47,034 nucleotides of DNA from Acidobacteriota bacterium (GTDB taxonomy: Bacteria; Acidobacteriota; Vicinamibacteria; Vicinamibacterales; UBA8438), in assembly GCA_015659035.1 (NCBI GenBank), contig DQNS01000117.1, forward strand, positions 1 to 47,034, read 5' to 3'. The number at the start of each line of letters is the position of its first letter. Positions within the stretch are counted from its first letter, which is position 1. Position numbers and translations under genes: made by a program. Shown here piece after piece: positions 21,535 to 29,421 of this stretch. The notes below the pieces were generated by a model. It searched no databases. It was not told the DNA's origin and saw only the letters and a program-made list of their open reading frames with translations.

Positions 21535-24036
21535 CTACAACGCTTTCACCGCAGCCTCGAGCTGAGCCGCCAACGCGACGTAGTCGCCGCCTCTCAGCCT
21601 TAGGTGGGGTCCGAACCGGACCTCGACCCGGCCCGGGCGCGCCATGCGCTGGCCCTCCCGCCAGACCGTGTCGAGGCCGCGCAGTCTCACCGGGACCACC
21701 GGCACCTCGAGCTGCACCGCGATCATCGCCGCGCCGGGCTGGAAGGGAGCAAGCGCGTCCCCGACGGTGCGCCGCCCTTCGGGAAAGATGACCAGCGAGT
21801 TGCCGGCGCCGATCAGCTCGCCGGCATACCGCAACGCGTGGCGGGCGCCGGCTTCCCGTTGCGGGAGCGGGAAGGCGTTGAACAGCGCCGTGGACAGGTA
21901 GTAGTTGAGGCCGTTGGTGAACCGCGCGAGGCGTGGGTGGCCCTCGGGGTGGAAATGCGGTACAAAGAAATCCTTGGCCATCGCTGTCACCACGCGGTAC
22001 CGCATGGCGCGCGGCAGCGCCGCCAGAATCACCGCTGGGTCCATGAAGCTCTGGTGGTTGGCCGCGAACACCACCGGACCGCCGACCGCAGCCACGTGCT
22101 CGAGACCGTGGACCCGGGTCCACGCGAACAGCCGGGTCAGCGGGAGCAGCCCGAGCCCCAGACATGCCCTGCGGATCCCCCGCACGATCAGCCTTTGGTT
22201 CCAGCGCGGCAAGGGGAACGGCGGTTCTCGAGTCCGGGACGACGCGGCGGGTGAGGCCACGAGCGCTTCGAGGTCAGCGACGGTCGCCGCTCCGGACACG
22301 GCGCCCTCGTCGACGGTGGCGTCGAGCTCGTTCTCGAGCACCATCAGCAGCTCAACCCGCTCGAGCGAGGTCAGACCGAGCTCGTCGAGCCGCGTGTCCC
22401 GGCTGAGGGTGCCGCCGGCTACCCGCTCCAGAATCGACACCACGGTCCGATCGCCTGTGTCCGTCTTCGCCGTGACCTGGACGGCGCCCTGCTCGGCCCA
22501 CGTTCTGACCACGCCGCGCTTGAGCTTCTGCGTGCCCTCGGTTCGCGGCAGCCGGTCCCCGGGCCAGACCAGCACCTCCCGAAGCCGCTGATGGTCTCCC
22601 AGCTCGCGGTTGGCCTCCCGGGCGATGAGGGCGGGGTCTGTCGGCGTCTCGAGCACGACGACCGCGTGCACGCGCTCCTCGCCGTCACGCGTAAGCCCCA
22701 CGACGACGGATTCTTTGACGCCGGGTACACCGTTCACCACACGCTCAACGTCGTTGGGGAAGACGTTGAGCCCCTCCGGCGTCACGATGACCTCTTTCTT
22801 CCGCCCGAGCACTTGCAGTCGCCCTGCCTCGTCGAGCGCGCCGAGGTCGCCGGTGTGGAACCAGCCGTCCTCGAACGCCGCCGCGGTGTCCGCCGGGGCG
22901 CCGAAGTAGCCGGTGGTGACGTTGTCGCCTTTCACGAGGATCTCGCCGTCGTCCGCGATCCGGACCTCGACACCGGCGATCGGCGTGCCGACCGTGCCCC
23001 GTCGCGTCTTGAACGGATGGTTGAGCGTCACGATCGGCGCCGTCTCGGTCAGGCCGTAGCCCTGCACCACCACGAATCCGAGCCTGGACCAGAACGCCTC
23101 GAGGTCGGGGTCGAGCGGCGCCGCGCCGACGATGAAGCACCAGAACTTCATCCCGAACAGGCGGTGGATGCGCCGGTAGCGCCACCAGCGTCGGGCCACG
23201 TGCGGACTGTCCGCCGGCGTGTCGGCCACGTCCGGGGCGATCTGCAGCACGTGCTCCCGCAATACGTCCAGAATCTTCGGGACGCACACCAGCACCGAGA
23301 TCCGGCGGCTGTGGATCTGATGCACGATAGCCGGCGGGCTGTAGCCCCGCATGAACACACAGACACCCGGGAGCATCGGCGGGATGAAGGTCGCCAGTGA
23401 CTGGCCGAACATGTGGCTCAACGGCAGCAGGTTGAGAAAGCGCAGCGGGTAGAAGGGCCGCCCGAACTTCCGATACTTCAGCACCTCGCGTTCGACCGGG
23501 ACGATGTTGGCCAGCACGTTCCGGTGGCTGATGATGACCCCTTTGGGCTCCGAGGTGGCGCCCGACGTGAAGATGATCTCGGCGACGTCGTCCCGCGCCG
23601 GGGTGTGTCCCGTCGGCACCGGCGGGGCGGGGGCGCCGCCGGTCTCGCTCAGCTCCCCGAGGCGCCAGACGTCGAGACCCGGGTCGGCCGGCGGCTCCAC
23701 CTCGTCGCCGACGAGCAGGACCCGCGCGTCGACCAGCTGCCCGACCGTGTGCAGGAAGCCGGCCGAGGCCCGGTAGTCGATCGGCACCACCACCACGCCT
23801 CGGAGCAGACAGCCCCAGAAGGCCATGACCCACTCGGGGCGGTTCTCGCCCCAGAACAGAACCTTGTCTCCGGCGGCGACCCCGGCCGCTGCGAGCCGCG
23901 CCGCGAAGTCGACGGCCGCGCGGCGGACCGCGGCGTAGCTGTAGTGGCGGACCCGGTAGCCGTTGTCGTGCACGAAGAACTCGGCGTCGGACCGCAGCCG
24001 CTCGTCGAAGAAGTCGAGCAGCGTGTCTCGCGTCAT
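21535..24036 (-). CDS. Acyl-AMP ligase / carrier domain / PlsC acyltransferase fusion
   Basis: An 833-residue three-domain enzyme. Residues 1 to about 530 are an adenylate-forming ligase with P-loop FTSGATSEPKGVIISH (about 155), GYGLTETAP (about 330) and GWFHTGDLG. Residues about 560-640 resemble an acyl-carrier domain with LGLTSLERVEL, where the usual attachment Ser is in the TSL context. Residues about 650-833 are a lysophosphatidic-acid-type acyltransferase with NHQSFMD (H-x4-D, about 661) and FPEGRR (about 752). It probably activates a fatty acid and transfers it to a lipid acceptor, like Aas. CATAAT lies six bases before the ATG (24048-24043), so the message may be leaderless. It is divergent from a hydrolase. 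The stop is TAG. Confidence 0.9.
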   Translation of the reverse strand: MTRDTLLDFFDERLRSDAEFFVHDNGYRVRHYSYAAVRRAAVDFAARLAAAGVAAGDKVLFWGENRPEWVMAFWGCLLRGVVVVPIDYRASAGFLHTVGQLVDARVLLVGDEVEPPADPGLDVWRLGELSETGGAPAPPVPTGHTPARDDVAEIIFTSGATSEPKGVIISHRNVLANIVPVEREVLKYRKFGRPFYPLRFLNLLPLSHMFGQSLATFIPPMLPGVCVFMRGYSPPAIVHQIHSRRISVLVCVPKILDVLREHVLQIAPDVADTPADSPHVARRWWRYRRIHRLFGMKFWCFIVGAAPLDPDLEAFWSRLGFVVVQGYGLTETAPIVTLNHPFKTRRGTVGTPIAGVEVRIADDGEILVKGDNVTTGYFGAPADTAAAFEDGWFHTGDLGALDEAGRLQVLGRKKEVIVTPEGLNVFPNDVERVVNGVPGVKESVVVGLTRDGEERVHAVVVLETPTDPALIAREANRELGDHQRLREVLVWPGDRLPRTEGTQKLKRGVVRTWAEQGAVQVTAKTDTGDRTVVSILERVAGGTLSRDTRLDELGLTSLERVELLMVLENELDATVDEGAVSGAATVADLEALVASPAASSRTREPPFPLPRWNQRLIVRGIRRACLGLGLLPLTRLFAWTRVHGLEHVAAVGGPVVFAANHQSFMDPAVILAALPRAMRYRVVTAMAKDFFVPHFHPEGHPRLARFTNGLNYYLSTALFNAFPLPQREAGARHALRYAGELIGAGNSLVIFPEGRRTVGDALAPFQPGAAMIAVQLEVPVVPVRLRGLDTVWREGQRMARPGRVEVRFGPHLRLRGGDYVALAAQLEAAVKAL

Positions 24037-24079
24037 GAACGCATTATGATGGAAGACCGTCTTCGACCCGTATTCGACG

Positions 24080-25015
24080 ATGATGCGCGCGGAACCGACC
24101 AACCACGGCACGAACATCCGGGTATCCGGCGAGCGGCGCGGCTCGGCGTGCGTCGGCGTGGGACTCTGCCTGGTGCTGGCGGCCGGCTGTGCGGGGCCGG
24201 TCGTGGACACGCCGGTCGAGACCGCGACCGAGCTCGCAACCCGCGTCACCGCTCCACCCCCTTCGGAAGCGGGCGCGGCCGACGCGCTGGCCGCATCGCC
24301 ACGGCATGGCGAGTGGGTGGACATCGAGCTGGGCGGAAGCGACCGGCCCATCGCCACCTGGATCGTGCGACCGGAAGGCTCGGCCGACGCCCCGGTGGTA
24401 CTGGTCATCCACGAGATCTTCGGATTGACCGACTGGGTGCGCGCCGTGGCGGACCGGCTGGCGGAGCACGGGTTTGTCGCCGTTGTGCCGGATTTGCTGT
24501 CGGGGCTGGGACCGGATGGAGGGGGCACCGCCGCGGTGGCCAGCCGCGACCAGGTCGTCCGGCTTATCCGCTCGCTCGAGCCGGCCGATGTGATCGCGCG
24601 GCTCGACACGGTGCGCGCCCATGCGCTCACATTGCCCGCGACCACCGGCAGGATCGCGGCGCTCGGGTTCTGCTGGGGCGGGTCGACCAGCTTTGCCTAC
24701 GTCGTGACGCAACCGCACCTGCAGGCGGCCGTCGTCTACTACGGCAGCTCGCCGGTCGAGACGGCCGACTACCATCTCGTCGGGGCTCCGGTGCTCGGGT
24801 TGTATGGCGGTGACGATGAACGGGTGAACGCAACCATCCCGACCGCGGCGCGCGAGATGGCGCGGTACGGAAAGCACTTCGAGTCGGAGATCTTCCCCGG
24901 CGCCGGGCACGGTTTCCTGCGGGCGCAGGAGGGTCGGGACGGTGCGAACCGCGAAGCCAGTCTGCGGGCGTGGCCACGGACCATCGAGTTCTTGCGCCGG
25001 CATACTGACGGGTGA
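24080..25015 (+). CDS. Dienelactone-hydrolase-family lipoprotein
   Basis: A 311-residue alpha/beta hydrolase. The N-terminal LCLVLAAGC lipobox indicates an outer-membrane or periplasmic lipoprotein. The catalytic triad of the family is visible: Cys in GFCWGG (about residue 196), Asp in YGGDDERV (about 245) and His in GAGHGF (about 276). HEIFGLTDWVRAVADRLAEH is the typical early motif. Substrates of this broad family include lactones and esters; none can be assigned here. The tandem ATG at 24080/24083 has no clear Shine-Dalgarno. Only 43 bp separate it from the start of the divergent acyl-ligase gene, so their promoters must overlap. Confidence 0.87.
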   Translation: MMRAEPTNHGTNIRVSGERRGSACVGVGLCLVLAAGCAGPVVDTPVETATELATRVTAPPPSEAGAADALAASPRHGEWVDIELGGSDRPIATWIVRPEGSADAPVVLVIHEIFGLTDWVRAVADRLAEHGFVAVVPDLLSGLGPDGGGTAAVASRDQVVRLIRSLEPADVIARLDTVRAHALTLPATTGRIAALGFCWGGSTSFAYVVTQPHLQAAVVYYGSSPVETADYHLVGAPVLGLYGGDDERVNATIPTAAREMARYGKHFESEIFPGAGHGFLRAQEGRDGANREASLRAWPRTIEFLRRHTDG

Positions 25016-25179
25016 GTGGGCGGCCCGAAAAGCGATAGCAGTCAGAAGGTTGCACCGTTCCGACCCTTACCCCCGGCCCTCTCTCCGGCCGGGCTGAAGC
25101 CCGACCGCTACGTACTGCAGGATGGCGGTTTCAGGTCGTTCTCGAGACCAACCAGCACCCACGTGGCGTCCGCCTTCTA
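25016..25179. other. Convergent intergenic region with a small hairpin
   Basis: CGGGCT-GA-AGCCCG (25090-25103) could end transcription of either flanking gene, but no T-tract follows. Nothing else is recognised. Confidence 0.3.
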
Positions 25180-25842
25180 TCATTTGATGGACACGCCGAC
25201 GTTGATCGCCACCCTGGTCATCCGCGGCGAGCCTGGTTCGGTGTTGATCTGCTCGAGCGGGCTGATTGCGAAGAGCCGCACGTCGAACGAGAATGCCAGC
25301 CCGGGCTTGGCGAACCATCGCGCGCCGCCTCCGTAGTTGAGCGTGCGGACGCGTCGTTGCGCCGGTTCCGTTTCCTGCTCGACGAAGACAGACATGCGTG
25401 AGGTCCCGAGGCCCCCGCTCAGATAGCTCCACCCGTCGCCGTCTCCGAAGTTGAACGACAGCTGCGGCGAGAGTGCCCTGAATCGTGTGTGGATCGTCGG
25501 GTCGTCCGGGTCGGGGTCGTCCTGCCCCGGGGTGCGGCTCGTCGACATGAACAGCGCAGAGGTCCCCACCCCGAAGGTGATCGCCCGCCATCGGAACAGG
25601 TAGACGTGACCGCCGATCTCGAGGCCGAGCCCCGACCCAGCGAGCTGGGCCGGACCGAGCCCGCGATTGGCGGCGAGCACTGCGTCCTGGCCCACGCTGA
25701 CGAACGAGCCCCGGATGTCAATGACGAACGGACCGATCGGTCCGGGGTCCTGGGCCGCCGCCGGGGTGGCGGCGATCATCAGGAGGAGGACCATCCAGCA
25801 GGGCGTCAGGGCTTTTGGGAAGCGCGAGTGGGGACCGTGCAT
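25180..25842 (-). CDS. Exported beta-barrel-like protein of unknown function
   Basis: A 220-residue protein with a signal peptide (WMVLLLMIAATPAAAQ) and repeated amphipathic, glycine- and aromatic-rich strands (GGHVYLFRWRAITFGVGTS, GWSYLSGGLGTSRMSVFVEQ), ending in VAINVGVSIK. It looks like a small outer-membrane barrel, though the terminal residue is Lys rather than the usual Phe. No enzymatic motif is seen. The start at 25842 has GAGGGTGATC upstream, and TATACT (25858-25853) lies ten bases before the ATG. It shares a 90-bp divergent promoter region with the threonine-dehydratase-like gene. Confidence 0.72.
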   Translation of the reverse strand: MHGPHSRFPKALTPCWMVLLLMIAATPAAAQDPGPIGPFVIDIRGSFVSVGQDAVLAANRGLGPAQLAGSGLGLEIGGHVYLFRWRAITFGVGTSALFMSTSRTPGQDDPDPDDPTIHTRFRALSPQLSFNFGDGDGWSYLSGGLGTSRMSVFVEQETEPAQRRVRTLNYGGGARWFAKPGLAFSFDVRLFAISPLEQINTEPGSPRMTRVAINVGVSIK

Positions 25843-25851
25843 GATCACCCT

Positions 25852-25924
25852 CAGTATACCGGCGCACTTTCTCGCGTCCGGGTCAGCTGCGGCGACCGTT
25901 GCGTCGGTTGAGGCCGGTATACTG
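25852..25924. promoter_or_regulatory. Divergent promoter pair built on an inverted repeat
   Basis: CAGTATACCGG (25852-25862) and CCGGTATACTG (25914-25924) are perfect inverted copies. Each contains TATACT facing its own gene, eight bases before ATG 25932 and ten bases before ATG 25842. The repeat may be both a pair of -10 elements and a binding site. No strong -35 is seen on either side. Confidence 0.5.
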
Positions 25925-25931
25925 CGGGGCG

Positions 25932-26981
25932 ATGAGCGCCCGACGCTTGGTCCCGCTGTCGGCCATCGAGGCAGCCGCGCGACGTCTCGAAGGGGTCGTC
26001 CGTCAGACACCGCTCGTCGAGCTGCCACTCGACGCGCGTTCGCCGGTCTGGGCCAAGTGCGAGAACCTGCAGGCGGCCGGCGCGTTCAAGATCCGCGGTG
26101 CCTACAACTTCATCGCGCAACTGAGGGAGGCGGAACGCCGTCGCGGCGTCATCACCTATTCGTCGGGTAACCACGCGCAGGCGGTTGCGCTGGCGGCCGG
26201 CCTCGTCGGTGTGCCGGCCGTCGTGGTGATGCCGACAACCGCGCCCCGTATCAAGGTGGACGGCGCGCGGGCGCTCGGCGCAGAGGTGATCTTCGACGGG
26301 ACGACGTCGGCCGACCGCAAGACCCGCGCCGAGGCGGAGGCGGGCGCCCGGGGGCTGCACATCGTGCCGCCGTTCGACCATCCGTGGATCATCGCCGGTC
26401 AGGGGACGGTCGGTCTGGAGATTCTTCGTGACTGTCCGGAGGTGGCGCATGTCTTCGTCCCGGTCGGCGGCGGCGGGCTGATCTCTGGCATCGCAGCCGC
26501 GGTCAAGCGGCGCCGGCCCGACGTGCGGGTCGTCGGCGTCGAGCCCGAAGGCGCCGCCACGATGCGGGCATCCCTGGCGGCCGGTTACCCCGTGGTGCTC
26601 GACCGGGTGGCGAGCATCGCCGACGGATTGGTGCCCCTCAGGCCCGGCGATCTCACCTTTGATCACGCGCAGCGGTTTGTCGACGAGATCGTGACGGTGA
26701 GCGACGACGCCATCGCCGGCGCGGTGCTCTGGCTGTTCCGGCGGGCGAAGCTCGTTGTCGAGACCAGTGGTGCCGCCACCCTGGCGGCGATCCTGGACGA
26801 AGCCGGGAGGGAGGCGGGCTCCGGCGATGGCCAGACGGTCGCCGTGTTGAGCGGCGGGAACATCGCGGTGGACACACTGGTCGCCCTGGCTGCCGAAGCA
26901 GGCGACCGCTCGCAGGAGTCAGGAGACAGGAGGCAGGAGACAGGAGGAAGCAAGAGGGCTTCCCCGGCGTCTTCGGACTAA
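25932..26981 (+). CDS. Threonine dehydratase-like PLP enzyme
   Basis: A 349-residue fold-type II PLP enzyme. The PLP lysine lies in GAFKIRGAYNF (about residue 56), the phosphate loop in SSGNHAQAVALAAG, and the glycine-rich VPVGGGGLISG (about 185) and SGGN near the end complete the cofactor site. There is no C-terminal regulatory ACT domain, so it is closer to catabolic TdcB or serine/threonine racemase-type enzymes than to IlvA; threonine or serine deamination is likely. The ATG at 25932 follows TATACT by eight bases. The last 25 or so residues (from about DRSQESGDRRQETGG) are encoded by a heptamer repeat and are not part of the native enzyme. Confidence 0.88.
   Translation: MSARRLVPLSAIEAAARRLEGVVRQTPLVELPLDARSPVWAKCENLQAAGAFKIRGAYNFIAQLREAERRRGVITYSSGNHAQAVALAAGLVGVPAVVVMPTTAPRIKVDGARALGAEVIFDGTTSADRKTRAEAEAGARGLHIVPPFDHPWIIAGQGTVGLEILRDCPEVAHVFVPVGGGGLISGIAAAVKRRRPDVRVVGVEPEGAATMRASLAAGYPVVLDRVASIADGLVPLRPGDLTFDHAQRFVDEIVTVSDDAIAGAVLWLFRRAKLVVETSGAATLAAILDEAGREAGSGDGQTVAVLSGGNIAVDTLVALAAEAGDRSQESGDRRQETGGSKRASPASSD
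26913..26963 (+). repeat. Heptamer-hairpin repeat, copy 3, inside a coding end
   Basis: AGGAGTC-AGGAGAC-AGGAGGC-AGGAGAC-AGGAGG runs into GGAAGC-AAGAGG-GCTTCC. It is translated as the C-terminal tail of the threonine-dehydratase-like protein. Confidence 0.85.
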
Positions 26982-27079
26982 CCCAGCGCCTCATTTGTGT
27001 GGCGAGTGCAGCGCGGCCCTGCGGGCCCAAAGGCCCTTGCTACGACGGGTGCCCGGCGCCAGTCAACTGAGCGCCAGGA

Positions 27080-28450
27080 TTAGCTCTCGGTGCCGATGAT
27101 CCGGCGCGCCGCATCGGTCGCCTCTTCCACCGTCGTTACGTGCCCGTCGAGTTGCTGCTCGTAGACCGCCTTCAGGATTCGGCCGATTTCCGGCCCTGGC
27201 GTCAGACCCAGCTTCAGCAGGTGACGCCCGAGCAGCAGCGGCGGGGGGGCGCCGTGCTCGACACCCAGCGCGCGGGCCCGTTCCACGAACCAGTCCATCG
27301 CCGAGCAGTCGAATGATCCGGGGCGTCGTCCCAAGCAGTCCGACTTGGCCAGGCGTGCCAGGAGCTCCAGGTCCACCTTCTTCGCCAGACGCCGGAAGGC
27401 GCCGTCACCGACCTCGCCGGCGCTCTTGTGCCACATCCCCGGTTTCAGATGCTGCGCCACCAGCCCGATCACCTGATGACGGACGTCATAGCCGTTCATG
27501 GTGTGAACATTCAGACGGTCCAGGAACGCATGCGTCGGCTCGACGCCGGCCTCCTCGTGGTTGCGCGAGCGGATCCGCCCGTCGATGAACGCCGTCGTGG
27601 CCGGCTTGCCGAGGTCGTGACAGACGGCGCCGAGCATGACCGCGACCTGCTGCGGTCGCTCGAGATCGTCGATCCGCGTCCGCGCCTGGTCGATGACCAG
27701 CAGCGTGTGCACCCACACATCGCCCTCGGGATGCCACTCTGGCTCCTGCTCGCAGCCGACCAGCGCTTTCAGCTCGGGGAACAGCTGGTCGACGACACCG
27801 AGCTCGAGCGCCAACTCGAACCCGGGTGACGGGCGCTCGGCCTGGAGCAGCAACTTTTCCATCTCGCCCCAGATCCGTTCCGCCGGGAGGTCGTCCAGCG
27901 CGGTGGCACGGCAGATCTGCTTCGTGGCGTCGTCGACCCTCAGCTCGAAGCGGGCCGCGAACTGCAGTGCCCGGAGCACCCGCAGGCTGTCGTCGCCAAA
28001 CGTCTCAGGGTCGACGACCCGCAGCAACCGGCGCTCCAGATCGGCCCTACCGTCGCACGGGTCCAGGTATTCGTCGTGCAGCGGGTCCCAGGCGATCGCG
28101 TTGATGGTGAAGTCGCGACGTCTGGCTGCCTCCTCGATCGGCAGGTGGGGATCGCCCGTCACAACGAAGCCGCGGTGGCCGCGACCGCGCTTCGATTCGG
28201 TGCGGGGCAGGGCCACGTCGACCGGGCCAACCTTGTACACCGTGAAGCTCTCGCCCACGGTGTTCACCGTGCCGATCTCCCCGAGCAGCGCCAGGAGCCG
28301 GTCCGCCTCGATGCCGTAGATTTCGAGGTCGATGTCTTTCGAGTCGCGTCCCAGCAACCGGTCGCGCACGCAGCCGCCCACGAACAGCGCGCGGCCCCTC
28401 GCCTCGCGCGCCCGCTCGGCGATTCTCGACGCCAGCTGGAATTCGGTCAT
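27080..28450 (-). CDS. cca: CCA-adding enzyme / tRNA nucleotidyltransferase with HD domain
   Basis: A 456-residue class II nucleotidyltransferase that builds or repairs the 3' CCA end of tRNAs. The N-terminal head has GGCVRDRLLGRDSKDIDLE (catalytic DxD) and RRRDFTINAIAWDP. The neck follows with DSLRVLRALQFAARFEL. The C-terminal HD phosphohydrolase-like part contains AVCHDLGKP and NHEEAG with further His/Asp residues, so the protein belongs to the HD-containing Cca group. The start at 28450 begins just before the conserved head; a heptamer repeat lies 21 bp upstream. The nearby tRNA-Ala already encodes CCA, so a repair role is plausible. The stop is TAA. Confidence 0.93.
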   Translation of the reverse strand: MTEFQLASRIAERAREARGRALFVGGCVRDRLLGRDSKDIDLEIYGIEADRLLALLGEIGTVNTVGESFTVYKVGPVDVALPRTESKRGRGHRGFVVTGDPHLPIEEAARRRDFTINAIAWDPLHDEYLDPCDGRADLERRLLRVVDPETFGDDSLRVLRALQFAARFELRVDDATKQICRATALDDLPAERIWGEMEKLLLQAERPSPGFELALELGVVDQLFPELKALVGCEQEPEWHPEGDVWVHTLLVIDQARTRIDDLERPQQVAVMLGAVCHDLGKPATTAFIDGRIRSRNHEEAGVEPTHAFLDRLNVHTMNGYDVRHQVIGLVAQHLKPGMWHKSAGEVGDGAFRRLAKKVDLELLARLAKSDCLGRRPGSFDCSAMDWFVERARALGVEHGAPPPLLLGRHLLKLGLTPGPEIGRILKAVYEQQLDGHVTTVEEATDAARRIIGTES

Positions 28451-28470
28451 CGCGTGCACGCTGGCGCCCA

Positions 28471-28518
<48 letters not shown>

Positions 28519-28616
28519 ACCGTCATCTCGATCAGTTGCGCCCGCTATCACGGTCAGTGCGGCTTGGGCCCTCCGCTCTTCATTGTGCACGAGTGGTCGT
28601 TTCACGAGGGTACGAT

Positions 28617-29291
28617 CTATCTAGCCAGACGGAACCCGTAGTCGGTGTAGCGGAACGACGGGTCCAGACTGCTCCGCGCCGCCGTCCGGTTGATCGTGAG
28701 CGCGTGACGCCAGGCGCCGCCGCGGGACGCCCGGCGCCGACCCTCCTCCGGTCCGACGGGGTTGATCTCTGGCGACGTGCCGTAGAAGTCGCGAGCGTGC
28801 CAGTTCGCGCACCACTCGTGGATGTTCGCGGCGATCCCGTAGAGGCCGACCCTGTTCGGTTGGCCCAACGTCACCGGCCAGGGGCCCTCGAGCGGGCCGT
28901 GGCCGGCGTTGGGGACCCAATCCGGGATCTCGTCACCCCATGGGTAGCGTTGACCATCTGGCCCACCGCGCGCCGCCCGCTCCCACTCCGCCTCGGTCGG
29001 TAGCCGCACCGCGCCGTCACGCGGGGAGCGCCACGCACAGTACGCCTGCGCGTCATGCCAGCTGACCCCTACGACCGGCTGGTCGGTCCGCTGGAACGCC
29101 GGGTTATCCCACTCCCGCGGCTGTTCATGACCGGTGTCCTCCAGGAAGACCGCGTACTGCTTGCGGGTGACCGGATACACCGCCATCTCGAACCCGTTCA
29201 CCCAGACCCGATGCAACGGCCGTTCGGTCTGCTGGCCTTCGTCGCTCCCCATGAGGAACCAGCCGGGCTGGACGGTAACGAACTCGGACAT
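28617..29291 (-). CDS. SUMF1/FGE-sulfatase-domain protein
   Basis: A 224-residue single-domain protein of the formylglycine-generating-enzyme fold. Motifs in order are GWFLMGSDEG, YPVTRKQYAVFLEDTGH, PVVGVSWHDAQAYCAW, RLPTEAEWERAARGG, YPWGDE, NIHEWCANW and RGGAW near the end. The pair of active-site cysteines of true FGE, expected in the C-terminal segment, is replaced (RTAARSSLDPSFRYTDYGF), so it is unlikely to convert sulfatase cysteines; EgtB- or PvdO-like or binding functions are alternatives. No sulfatase gene is nearby. The ATG is at 29291 and it is divergent from the TRAP operon. The stop is TAG. Confidence 0.87.
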   Translation of the reverse strand: MSEFVTVQPGWFLMGSDEGQQTERPLHRVWVNGFEMAVYPVTRKQYAVFLEDTGHEQPREWDNPAFQRTDQPVVGVSWHDAQAYCAWRSPRDGAVRLPTEAEWERAARGGPDGQRYPWGDEIPDWVPNAGHGPLEGPWPVTLGQPNRVGLYGIAANIHEWCANWHARDFYGTSPEINPVGPEEGRRRASRGGAWRHALTINRTAARSSLDPSFRYTDYGFRLAR

Positions 29292-29421
29292 TCACCCGAT
29301 CATGGCATGGATCGTGATGTCGAACCGTTCTGATAGCCCGCCAAACGCTGTTATCATGACTGACTTGGCCTTGTCGGAATTCGGGTCGCCGGGTACTCCG
29401 GTTGGTCAGGCTCATTCGCGC

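Noticed and set aside
24662-24690. In-frame TGA or Sec codon candidates in nearby redox-like genes (for example GFCWGG of the hydrolase)
   Set aside because: The nucleophile codon is an ordinary Cys codon, and I found no gene here that continues plausibly past a TGA.
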